Notes under the pieces: model-generated
Told to the model about the DNA's origin: nothing
Seen by the model: the letters and a program-made list of their open reading frames with translations, nothing else
Database searches by the model: none
Program-made: the position numbers and the translations under genes
DNA from: Pseudomonas sp. WN033
GTDB lineage: Bacteria > Pseudomonadota > Gammaproteobacteria > Pseudomonadales > Pseudomonadaceae
NCBI GenBank assembly: GCA_002287035.1
Contig: NSKG01000003.1
Span: 496,001-560,000 of the forward strand
Direction: 5' to 3'
DNA: 64,000 nucleotides
In this document: positions 12,001 through 22,055 of the stretch, piece after piece
Position numbering within the stretch: position 1 is the stretch's first letter
How the letters are laid out: every line of letters starts with the position of its first letter

Positions 12001-12654
12001 GCCCTGGCCGTCGCCAAACACCTGAACCTCGAGGTGCCGCGCGCGCTGGATGTATTTTTCGATAAACACCCCGGCATCGCTGAAGTTGTTCTGTCCGAGG
12101 CGTTTGACCGCATCAAAGGCGTCGCCCAGCTCGGCGGTAGTGTGACAGACGCGCATACCGATACCGCCGCCGCCCGCGGTGCTTTTCAGCATGACCGGGT
12201 AGCCCACCTGCTCGGCAGCGCGTAAGGCATCTGTCACGCTGTCCAGCAGCTCGGTGCCTTCGAGCATGGGAACGCCATGGGCCTTGGCCAGAGCGCGGGC
12301 GGTGTGCTTGAGACCAAACACCCGCAATTGTTCCGGGGTTGGCCCGACAAAGGCGATGCCAGCGGCTTCACAGGCTTCGGCAAAGGCGGCGTTTTCCGAC
12401 AGAAAACCGTAGCCCGGATGGATCGCCTGGGCACCGCTGGCACGGGCAGCGGCGAGGATCTTGTCGACATCCAGATAGGTGGTACTGGCCGCACCCTCGC
12501 CCAGGGCAATGGCCTGATCCGCCTGTTGGACATGCAGGCTGCCGGCATCGGCTTCGGCATACACCGCCACCCCCTGCACATCCAGCGCTTTCAGAGTGCG
12601 CAGGATACGGCAGGCAATGGCGCCACGGTTGGCAATCAGCAGGGTGTTGAACAT
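9049..12654 (-). CDS. Biotin-dependent guanidine carboxylase (annotated elsewhere as urea carboxylase)
   Basis: The 1201-residue product has a biotin carboxylase module (1 to about 450, beginning FNTLLIANRGAIACRI, with the ATP-grasp stretch STAGGGGIGMR), a carboxyltransferase module of the KipA/KipI-related type (from about 470, with GYWAVGVPPSGPMD) and a C-terminal biotinyl domain with ESMKM (Lys1163). It adds CO2 to the substrate using ATP. The family holds urea and guanidine carboxylases. The guanidine-I riboswitch upstream and the two deiminase-type genes favour guanidine. Start at ATG 12654 is chosen for the conserved N-terminus and AAGGA ahead of it; an in-frame start 45 bases upstream is unlikely. 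It overlaps atzF by four bases. Confidence 0.9.
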   Translation of the reverse strand: MFNTLLIANRGAIACRILRTLKALDVQGVAVYAEADAGSLHVQQADQAIALGEGAASTTYLDVDKILAAARASGAQAIHPGYGFLSENAAFAEACEAAGIAFVGPTPEQLRVFGLKHTARALAKAHGVPMLEGTELLDSVTDALRAAEQVGYPVMLKSTAGGGGIGMRVCHTTAELGDAFDAVKRLGQNNFSDAGVFIEKYIQRARHLEVQVFGDGQGEVLALGVRDCSVQRRNQKVLEETPAPNLPAGMADALCQAAIQLASAINYRSAGTVEFVYDSAAEQFYFLEVNTRLQVEHGVTEQVWGVDIVEWMVRLAAGDLPPLAELGKTLQPRGHAIQARLYAEDPGRDFQPSPGLLTQVEFPPADGQAVRIDTWVEAGCEIAPYFDPMIAKLICWQLDRAAASAALDQLLADTRLYGVETNLGYLRQILNDAPFASGEPWTRCLDHLTYQASTCEVLIPGTQTTVQDLPGRLGYWAVGVPPSGPMDSRSLALANRLLGNAADAAGLEITMTGPTLSFNSATQVVVSGASLPVKLDGVTQPMHQVLDIPAGSTLSLGTIDGAGARSYLAIQGGIQVPDYLGSKSTFTLGQFGGHAGRALRAGDVLRLLPLAPVATASLPAALHTSLTEVRELRVIYGPHGAPEYFTADYIERFFATEWEVHFNSSRTGVRLIGPKPEWAREDGGEAGLHPSNIHDNPYAVGAVDFTGDMPVILGPDGPSLGGFVCPVTIIEADLWQLGQLKAGDKLRFTPVSITTARELARLQQREVVELQPCCPTQSPAIALASPIILDTGEADTRLVARLSGDTHLLLEIGPPELDLVLRFRGHALMQALEAEQLAGVVDLTPGIRSLQVHYQPETLALDALLATVERLWQAVCSADDLRVPSRIVHLPLSWDDPACQLAIEKYMTTVRKDAPWCPSNLEFIRRINDLPDLAAVQRTVFDASYLVMGLGDVYLGAPVATPLDPRHRLVTTKYNPARTWTAENSVGIGGAYMCIYGMEGPGGYQFVGRTLQMWNRYREVAAYAGKPWLLRFFDQIRFYPVSADELQQIRRDFPLGHYPLHIEHSELALADYQQFLEAEADSISTFRSQQKAAFEAERQRWIANGQADYQSEEVAAEPVEEQPLATGQHSIDSHIAGNLWQVQVTAGAQVQAGDVLVILESMKMEIPLTAPCAGVVASVHVQPGSPVRAGQRVIVLEEHAA

Positions 12655-12752
12655 GTTGCGTCCTTGACCGGGCCGTCCCGGAAAGCACTTCTGGCCCACC
12701 CGGGTCGTCCCGGCTGGGTGATCTTGTCATGGGCTATGGTTTGCCTGACCGT

Positions 12753-12788
12753 GTCATTGCGAGGCGCGCAGCGACGTGGCAATCCATG
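12753..12788. repeat. REP-like element inside the guanidine operon
   Basis: The segment runs from GTCATTGCGAGG to GGCAATCCATG. The same outer blocks recur at 40670-40848 and 54730-54830. It sits in the 166-base gap between the carboxylase gene and the upstream deiminase gene, the largest gap between genes of this operon. Confidence 0.65.
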
Positions 12789-12820
12789 CAGGCTGGGGAA
12801 GTCGTCAGGCATAAGCCAGT

Positions 12821-13456
12821 TCAATCCCATACCAGGTACTGCGCCGGGGTCGGGTTGTAGCCGTTGCATGGGTTGTTCAACTGCGGGCAGTTGGATATCA
12901 GCACGATGATGTCCATGTGAGCGACCAGTTCGACATACTTGCCGGCGGCGGAGATGCCGTCCTCGAAGGTCAGGCCGCCCTCGGGGGTCACCGGGACGTT
13001 CATGAAAAAGTTGATGTTGTGGCTGATGTCGGCCTTGCGCAGCCGGCCATCATGCAGCGCGGCGCGCAGGAAGTTGTCGCGGCAGCTGTGCATGTAGCGG
13101 GTACTCAGGGCATAGCGCACGGTGTTGCTTTCCTGGGCACAGGCGCCGCCCAAGGTGTCATGCCGGCCGCAAGTGTCGGCGGTGATGGTCAGCATCGGCC
13201 TGCCAAGGTTGCTGTACAGCACGCTGCCGGTAGTCAGGTAGACGCTGTTCTGTTTGCGCAGGGTGCGTTGCACGTCGTAACGCTCACGCGGGTTGCTGGC
13301 GCTGAAAAACAGCGTGTCCACCGCCTGATTGCCTTCCAGGTCCAGCAGACGCAGGGTTTGGCCGGCCTTGAGATCACGCAGGAAAGGTTCGCCGGCGCCG
13401 ATGGTGGTGCGGTACGCGGCCTGTTCGGGCTGTTTGTCACTGTGGGTCAATGGCAT
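12821..13456 (-). CDS. Carboxyguanidine deiminase subunit, shorter paralogue (urea-carboxylase-associated family)
   Basis: The 211-residue product belongs to the family long called urea-amidolyase-associated proteins. In guanidine-degrading bacteria the two paralogues form CgdAB, which converts carboxyguanidine to allophanate. Visible are DLEGNQAVDTLFF near residue 40, the motif DTCGRHD (about 93-99), GGACAQE, and Cys-containing segments HSCRDNF and NCPQLNNPCNG; the cysteines and histidines suggest a metal site. It is a distant paralogue of the next gene, sharing DTCGxHD and the LEGxxxV segment. Which of CgdA/CgdB it is cannot be told from sequence alone. It lies 12 bases after the longer subunit. 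Confidence 0.85.
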   Translation of the reverse strand: MPLTHSDKQPEQAAYRTTIGAGEPFLRDLKAGQTLRLLDLEGNQAVDTLFFSASNPRERYDVQRTLRKQNSVYLTTGSVLYSNLGRPMLTITADTCGRHDTLGGACAQESNTVRYALSTRYMHSCRDNFLRAALHDGRLRKADISHNINFFMNVPVTPEGGLTFEDGISAAGKYVELVAHMDIIVLISNCPQLNNPCNGYNPTPAQYLVWD

Positions 13457-13468
13457 GCTCGGCCCTCC

Positions 13469-14197
13469 TTACAGAAAGATGCGATCAGTGTTGTGCAGGC
13501 CGCGAACGTTTTCTTCGCGGGTGCGGCGACACAGCACGGTGATGCCGTCATCGACCGCCTGGTGCCAGCTCAACTGCACGGGTTTCGGGGCGTATACCGG
13601 GTTCGGGTCCATGGGGTGCTGCAAGGCGGTGAGCACCACCAGGGTATCCATTGGCGCGTACAGCTCGATGTAATCGCCGCTCCGGCTGTTGCCGGGTTCA
13701 AAGGCAAAGCGGCCTTCGGCATCCACGGTTACCTTGCTGAACAGGTTGAGGGTCATCAGCAGGTCCTGCAGTTGCATATCCCACTTGCCCAGTTCCACCA
13801 GCAGGTTGTCGAAGCCGTTGCGGAAAAAACCGTTGCGCAGTTGTTGGTAGCTGCCGGCACCGTATTTTTCGGTGACTTCCTCGGCATTCAGCACGCCACC
13901 GAAACTGTCGTGCCAGCCGCAGGTATCGCTGACGATGGCCGCCAGTACCTTGCCCATATCCGAATACAGGCAGTGGCCAGCGGTAAGTTTGGCTGTATGT
14001 TGGCACTTGAGGCTGTCAGGCAGGTTGAGGCGTTCGCTTTTCTCCTGGGCGTTGAACAGCAGCAGACTGACATTGGCGTCGCCCTCAAGGTCGGTGATGC
14101 GTAGCAACTGGCCACGCTTGAGCACAAATGAGGTATGGCCGCCGCCGGGGACGGTTTCCTGATACAAGGTTGGGCGAAGGGGGGCAGGCAGAGTCAT
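13469..14197 (-). CDS. Carboxyguanidine deiminase subunit, longer paralogue (urea-carboxylase-associated family)
   Basis: This 242-residue protein is the second member of the paired family. It has DLEGDANVSLLLFN (about residues 36-49), DTCGWHDSFGG (near 91-101) and a C-terminal APMDTLVVLTALQHPMDPNP segment parallel to the shorter subunit. The additional cysteines of the shorter paralogue (GGAC, NCPQ, NPC) are missing here, so the two subunits probably differ in metal binding. It stands between the ABC ATPase gene (two-base gap) and the shorter subunit (12-base gap). Confidence 0.85.
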   Translation of the reverse strand: MTLPAPLRPTLYQETVPGGGHTSFVLKRGQLLRITDLEGDANVSLLLFNAQEKSERLNLPDSLKCQHTAKLTAGHCLYSDMGKVLAAIVSDTCGWHDSFGGVLNAEEVTEKYGAGSYQQLRNGFFRNGFDNLLVELGKWDMQLQDLLMTLNLFSKVTVDAEGRFAFEPGNSRSGDYIELYAPMDTLVVLTALQHPMDPNPVYAPKPVQLSWHQAVDDGITVLCRRTREENVRGLHNTDRIFL

Positions 14198-14199
14198 GC

Positions 14200-15003
14200 T
14201 CAGGCTCCTTGCAATTGTGGGGCGGTAAGGTCGCGGGTCAGGCGTTCGGGCAGTGCCGCGACAGCGGCCCGGGCCACCTTGCGATCGGTGTTGAGCGCAA
14301 TGTCGTAGGTGATTCGGGCGCCGTAAGCGCCGGGTGCTTGTGGGTCTATCCGGGTCTTGTCGAACACCAGCAGGCGGGTACCCAGGCTGAAACCTTCGGC
14401 CAGATCGTGGGTGACCATGAATACGGTCAGCCCGGTCTGCTGCCAGAGCTCCAGCAGCAGCGCGTGCATGTCCTTGCGGATGCCTGGGTCGAGGGCGCCG
14501 AAGGGTTCATCCAGCAGCAGAATGCGCGGCGCCTTGACCAGCGCCTGGGCAATCGCCAGACGCTGTTGCATGCCGCCGGACAGGGCGTGCGGGTACTTGT
14601 TCAGTGCCTGGCCCAGGCCAACTTTTTCCAGCATGGCCACCGCCTGCTCGCGGGCTTCGCGGCGGGCCTGGCCGAACAGCCGGCCGAACAGTCGTGAGCC
14701 TTGCAGTTCGAGTCCGAGCATGACGTTGCCAAGTACGGTCAGATGCGGGAATACCGAATAGCGCTGGAATACTACGCCGCGCTCTGGCCCTGGCTCACTG
14801 GCCAGGGGGTGGCCGTCGATCAGCAACTGGCCACGGCTGGGTATTTCCTGCCCCAGCAACAGGCGCAGAAAGGTCGATTTGCCGCAACCGGAGGCGCCGA
14901 CCATGGTGATGAACTCGCCGCTGGCGACCTCCAGGTTGAGATTCTCCAGTACTACCTGGTCACCATATTGCTGCCAGACACCCTTGATCGAAATGGCGCT
15001 CAT
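14200..15003 (-). CDS. ABC transporter ATPase of the guanidine operon (NitT/TauT type)
   Basis: The 267-residue ATPase has Walker A GASGCGKST (36-44), a Q-loop around VVFQ (77-80), the signature LSGGMQQ (141-147) and Walker B ILLLDEP (161-167), followed by the His switch in MVTHD. Sequence and partner permease resemble nitrate/taurine-type importers. With the permease (one-base gap) it should energise uptake of a nitrogen compound, by context guanidine or a related compound; this is inference. No substrate-binding protein gene accompanies it. Confidence 0.88.
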   Translation of the reverse strand: MSAISIKGVWQQYGDQVVLENLNLEVASGEFITMVGASGCGKSTFLRLLLGQEIPSRGQLLIDGHPLASEPGPERGVVFQRYSVFPHLTVLGNVMLGLELQGSRLFGRLFGQARREAREQAVAMLEKVGLGQALNKYPHALSGGMQQRLAIAQALVKAPRILLLDEPFGALDPGIRKDMHALLLELWQQTGLTVFMVTHDLAEGFSLGTRLLVFDKTRIDPQAPGAYGARITYDIALNTDRKVARAAVAALPERLTRDLTAPQLQGA

Positions 15004-15004
15004 G

Positions 15005-15823
15005 TCAGTGGCCTCCTTTGGGTTCGAACCAGGGGAACAGCAGGCGGCAGGCGCTTTTGAGCAGGCGGTCCATGCAGAAAGCCAGCAGGGTTATCCAGGC
15101 TACGTAGGGCAGGATCACGTCCATTGCCAGGTAGCGGCGGACCAGGAATATGCGGTAGCCCAGTCCTTCGGTCGAGGCGATCGCTTCAGCGGCGATCAGA
15201 AACAGCCAGGCTGGGCCCAGTGCCAGACACAGGCCTTGCAGCAAACGCGGCAGCAGTTGCGGCAAAACTACCCGGATCAGCACCTGCCAGCTGTTGGCGC
15301 CCAGGGTTTGGGCCTTGATCAGCAGTTCGGCGGGAATCTCCGCAACTCGCTGCTGCAGGTCGCGAATCAATACCGGGGTAATGCCTATGACGATCAGCAT
15401 CACCTTCGATAGCTCACCCAGGCCCATGACAATGAACAGGATCGGCAGTATGGCCAGCGGTGGGATCATTGATATCACCGTAACCAGTGGTGACAGTGGC
15501 GTGCGCAGCAGCGGGATCAGCATCGCCAGGCCCAGCACCAGGCTGATCGCTGCGCTGATGGCAAGGCCGCTACCCAGGCGTTTGAGGCTGGCGGCGCTGT
15601 CGTCCCACCACAGGTAGGCGCCGCTGCGCCGGTCTTCCGTGAAGGCCATGCGTTCGACCGCGTCGCTCATCTGGCTGAAACTGGGCAGCAGCTTGTCATT
15701 CGGGTTTTCGGCCAGACGTGCCTGTGAGCTCAACAGGTACAGCAACAACAGGATGGCAAACGGGAGCAGGATCAGCCCAAGGCGCAGGGGGCGACCGGGG
15801 TGCCGGTTCATCAAGCGGGGCAT
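15005..15823 (-). CDS. ABC transporter permease of the guanidine operon (NitT/TauT type)
   Basis: The 272-residue membrane protein has an N-terminal hydrophobic segment (about 15-32), a short soluble stretch (DKLLPSFSQMSDAVERM), then five or so further membrane segments. The EAA loop typical of binding-protein-dependent permeases is seen at AEIPAELLIKAQTLGANSWQVLIRVVLPQLLP. It is the first gene after the riboswitch; the 267-base palindromic element stops only 13 bases before its ATG, leaving GGAG as ribosome binding site. In related operons a substrate-binding protein gene normally precedes this one, and none is present here. Confidence 0.87.
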   Translation of the reverse strand: MPRLMNRHPGRPLRLGLILLPFAILLLLYLLSSQARLAENPNDKLLPSFSQMSDAVERMAFTEDRRSGAYLWWDDSAASLKRLGSGLAISAAISLVLGLAMLIPLLRTPLSPLVTVISMIPPLAILPILFIVMGLGELSKVMLIVIGITPVLIRDLQQRVAEIPAELLIKAQTLGANSWQVLIRVVLPQLLPRLLQGLCLALGPAWLFLIAAEAIASTEGLGYRIFLVRRYLAMDVILPYVAWITLLAFCMDRLLKSACRLLFPWFEPKGGH

Positions 15824-15836
15824 GGCAAGTCTCCAT

Positions 15837-16103
15837 TAGGGTCTGTTGCCGTTTCCTCGCAACCGCGCCGGAGCCTGTTTTTGCGCGAGGCAAGGCGCGA
15901 GATGCGAGGTTTGGTGGGCCAAATAAGCATTGAGCAACGCGGCATCGCGCAAAAACAGGCCCGGCCCTTCGGGTTGCGCGTAAAATGTCGCCATGCGTCG
16001 TTGTGGGACTTGGCAAGGGAGTGACCATTGCCTGCGTCCCACGCCTAGCCTGGCGACATTTTTCGCAGCAACGCGGCTTGCGAGGAAACGGCAACAGACC
16101 CTA
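15837..16103. mobile_element. MITE-like element between the riboswitch and the operon
   Basis: The element is 267 bases with perfect 26-base terminal inverted repeats (left 15837-15862 beginning TAGGGTCTGTTGCC, right 16078-16103). Internally it has two more long inverted pairs: GCCTGTTTTTGCGCGA with its complement, and AAAATGTCGCCA with TGGCGACATTTT. It has no transposase or other gene. The ends are TA, as expected for insertion at a TA dinucleotide. It lies exactly between the last base of the riboswitch's 3' pairing strand and the Shine-Dalgarno of the permease gene. Confidence 0.85.
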
Positions 16104-16230
16104 GTTACACGGTCCGAGATCTCAGCAGTCTGAGCGTCTCCCGGGCTTTTATCCCGCCGTGTAACCTCCGGAGGAGGTCGACAACTCTCGGACCAGTCAC
16201 CTTCTGCGAAGGCCGGAACCCTAGTCGTCC
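16104..16230 (-). promoter_or_regulatory. Guanidine-I (ykkC subtype 1) riboswitch
   Basis: Read on the minus strand, the segment shows the hallmark blocks of the ykkC RNA in order: ACTAGGGTTCCGG, CTGGTCCGAGAG, TTACACGG, then GGGATAAAAGCCCGGGAGA at about 16136-16154. This RNA binds guanidinium and turns on downstream genes. Downstream, a 15-base strand (16118 down to 16104, CTCGGACCGTGTAAC) is complementary to two aptamer parts: GGTCCGAG (16187-16194) and GTTACACGG (16157-16165). It can therefore form a competing structure, with a small inner stem CTCAG/CTGAG. No T-run follows; the palindromic element starts at once. Confidence 0.95.
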
Positions 16231-16241
16231 ATTTGCGTTGA

Positions 16242-16270
16242 GTTGTAGTAGGTCATGATGCGACCGGCAA
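16242..16270 (-). promoter_or_regulatory. Putative sigma-70 promoter of the guanidine riboswitch
   Basis: On the minus strand TTGCCG (16270-16265) and TACAAC (16247-16242) are separated by 17 bases. The expected start point falls a few bases before the aptamer. Confidence 0.55.
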
Positions 16271-16485
16271 CACGCAAGGGGTCAGTCAGACCCGGATCTC
16301 GGATGCTGCTGAGGCTAATGCAGGGGGCGTGCCAGAATGGGTCGACCAGCTTGTATACAAGATGTGCGCTGCGGTTGATGAGGCGATTGCGGGTTTATGT
16401 TGGGCAATTCGTGCTCGCTTATGGTGCGCGGTGTGCATTGATTGTCGTATTTTGGGGCGCCTGGCGCTTGGATATCACGCTAGGC
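16271..16485. other. Intergenic stretch between the guanidine riboswitch promoter and rnpB
   Basis: No recognisable gene or repeat is visible in these 215 bases. An 80-codon open frame on the plus strand (16255-16497) has no ribosome binding site and an arginine/cysteine-rich, family-free translation, so it is not called. Confidence 0.5.
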
Positions 16486-16515
16486 TTGCCGCTATAGGGC
16501 AAACAAGGCTAACCT
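16486..16515 (+). promoter_or_regulatory. Putative promoter of rnpB
   Basis: TTGCCG (16486-16491) and TAACCT (16510-16515) are separated by 18 bases, and the mature RNase P RNA begins 9 bases after the -10 box. Confidence 0.5.
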
Positions 16516-16523
16516 TACAGCCA

Positions 16524-16873
<350 letters not shown>

Positions 16874-17068
16874 ATTTTCCTTCCTTTTGTCGGAATCCCA
16901 ATTTTCAGAGCAAAAAAATATAACTCTTCATACTTTACTTTAAGTTGTGAGGAGAACACTTTGTTGTGCCTGTTATTCGTGGTTCGTTTTTCAGCTGATT
17001 TCTGGGAAAACACCCCTCTTTTTGCGCTAACTCCCCGTCCTGCAAGGCTTTTTTCGTGAGTTACTCAC
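16874..17068. other. AT-rich spacer between rnpB and the dcw promoter
   Basis: These 195 bases are markedly richer in A and T than their surroundings, with runs such as CAAAAAAATATAAC. No gene, convincing terminator hairpin or known motif is seen. Confidence 0.5.
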
Positions 17069-17098
17069 TTGACGCTGTGTGCGTGGCATTTCTATAGT
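17069..17098 (+). promoter_or_regulatory. Promoter of the dcw cluster (Pmra)
   Basis: TTGACG (17069-17074) and TATAGT (17093-17098) are spaced by 18 bases, directly upstream of the MraZ-type repeats. This is the only strong promoter seen before ftsL. Confidence 0.8.
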
Positions 17099-17103
17099 GT
17101 GCC

Positions 17104-17133
17104 AAAGTGGTATGAAGTGGGTAAAAGTGGGAA
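17104..17133 (+). promoter_or_regulatory. MraZ operator: three direct repeats of period 10
   Basis: AAAGTGG, GAAGTGG and AAAGTGG end at 17110, 17120 and 17130, an exact 10-base period, the last two continuing as GTGGG. A degenerate fourth (ATATTGG) ends at 17140. Such GTGGG-type repeats one helical turn apart, just after the start point, are the known target of MraZ, which represses its own cluster. Confidence 0.75.
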
Positions 17134-17175
17134 ATATTGGCACGGACAGTCACCTAATCAGGGGAAGCCAGCAGC

Positions 17176-17631
17176 GTGTTTCGAGGAGCGAATGCCATCA
17201 ATCTGGACGCCAAGGGGCGGCTTGCGATGCCGGCGCGTTATCGCGACCGTCTCGTGGAGCTGTGCGCCGGCCAGTTGGTGGCAACCATTGCGCTGGAAGA
17301 ACGCTGCCTGTGGATCTATCCGTTGCCGGAGTGGGAAGCAGTTGAAATGCAGCTGAAGAAAGCTCCGAATCTCAACCCTGCGGTCAAGCGGCTCAATCGT
17401 CTGCTGATCGGTAATGCCAATGAAATCGAGCTCGACAGCAATGGCCGCTTCGTTGTGCCGCCGTTGCTGCGTGATCACGCCGGCCTGGACAAGAAAGTCA
17501 TGCTGGTCGGCCAATTGAATAAATTCGAGCTCTGGAGTGAAGAGGCCTGGGAGGCCACCACCAGCGCCTATCTGGAAGAAGTGCAGGAAGTTGGCGAACT
17601 GCCGGCTGAACTGCACTCCTTGAGTCTATGA
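17176..17631 (+). CDS. mraZ: MraZ, transcriptional regulator of the dcw cluster
   Basis: The 151-residue product has two AbrB-like MraZ domains, each with the DxxGR signature ([15 protein letters not shown] at 9-23 and [15 protein letters not shown] in the second half). It forms ring-shaped oligomers that bind repeats at its own promoter. The start is GTG at 17176 (MFRGANAI), preceded by a GGGGAAG stretch. The stop overlaps the rsmH start (ATGA). The operator repeats lie about 40 bases upstream, so autoregulation is likely. Confidence 0.95.
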   Translation: MFRGANAINLDAKGRLAMPARYRDRLVELCAGQLVATIALEERCLWIYPLPEWEAVEMQLKKAPNLNPAVKRLNRLLIGNANEIELDSNGRFVVPPLLRDHAGLDKKVMLVGQLNKFELWSEEAWEATTSAYLEEVQEVGELPAELHSLSL

Positions 17632-18565
17632 CCCGGCAAACCGATTACTCACACATCAGCGTATTGCTCGATGAAGCGCTTGAGGGCCTGGCGGTGCGTC
17701 CCGACGGACTCTATGTGGATGGCACCTTTGGGCGTGGGGGGCACAGCCGGGCGATTCTGGCCCGACTCTCACGAGAGGGAAGGCTGATCGGCTTTGACAA
17801 GGACCCGGAGGCGATCCGGGCCGGAACAGAGCTGGCGGCCGAAGACGGCCGCTTTGTCGTTGTAAAAAGGTCATTTGCCGAGCTGGCCGAGGAGCTGCGC
17901 GCGCGCTCTTTGGAAGGCCAGGTTGACGGTATTCTGCTGGATCTGGGGGTGTCCTCGCCGCAACTGGACGACCCCGCGCGTGGTTTCAGTTTTCTCAATG
18001 ATGGCCCGCTGGACATGCGTATGGACCCGGATAGTGGCCAAAGCGCGGCTGACTGGGTCAATAGCGCCAGCGAATCCGACATTGCCACCGTACTCAAGGA
18101 ATACGGTGAAGAACGCTTCTCCCGGCGCATGGCTCGCGCGATTGTTGAGCGCCGGGCCCAGACTCCGTTCACCCGCACGGCTGATCTGGCCGAGGTGATC
18201 AAGCAGGCCAATCCAGCCTGGGAAAAGCACAAGCATCCAGCCACTCGGGCTTTCCAGGGCATTCGCATCTTCATCAACCGTGAGCTGGCCGATCTTGAGC
18301 AGGGCCTCAAAGCTGCGGTCGAAATGCTTGCGCCTGGTGGTCGGCTGGCGGTGATCAGCTTCCACTCGCTGGAAGATCGGCTGGTCAAACAGTTCATGCG
18401 CCGCGAGGCCAAGGGTGAGCCGTTGCCGCGTGATCTGCCGGTGCGCGATGTCGATATTCCCACCCGGCTGAAACTGCAAGGCAAAGCTATTAAGCCCAGT
18501 GCCGCTGAAGTAGCCGCCAACCCACGTGCGCGCAGTGCGGTGCTGCGTATTGCGGAGCGGCGTTG

Positions 18566-18566
<1 letters not shown>
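17628..18566 (+). CDS. rsmH: RsmH, 16S rRNA N4-cytosine C1402 methyltransferase
   Basis: RsmH methylates the base of C1402, the same nucleotide whose ribose is methylated by RsmI, also in this window. The 312-residue product has [13 protein letters not shown] at the start, the cofactor motif [15 protein letters not shown] (31-45), [19 protein letters not shown] and the late [13 protein letters not shown]. It overlaps mraZ by four bases, and its TGA shares one base with the ftsL ATG. Length is normal for the family. Confidence 0.97.

Positions 18567-22047
<3,481 letters not shown>

Positions 22048-22055
<8 letters not shown>

Noticed and set aside
9049..12654. Calling the carboxylase simply urea carboxylase
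   Set aside because: The guanidine-I riboswitch and paired deiminase subunits make guanidine the better-supported substrate; urea remains possible as a side substrate.
12917..14104. 395-codon plus-strand open frame
   Set aside because: It is antisense to both deiminase-family genes, which show conserved motifs and operon spacing.
15837..16103. Insertion sequence with transposase
   Set aside because: The element is only 267 bases with no coding frame of use; it fits a non-autonomous MITE.
16104..16230. ppGpp or PRPP riboswitch (ykkC subtype 2)
   Set aside because: The operon content (guanidine degradation and transport) fits subtype 1; subtype 2 RNAs usually precede amino acid or purine synthesis genes.
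16255..16497. 80-codon open frame upstream of rnpB
   Set aside because: No ribosome binding site, odd composition, and it overlaps the putative riboswitch promoter and rnpB promoter.
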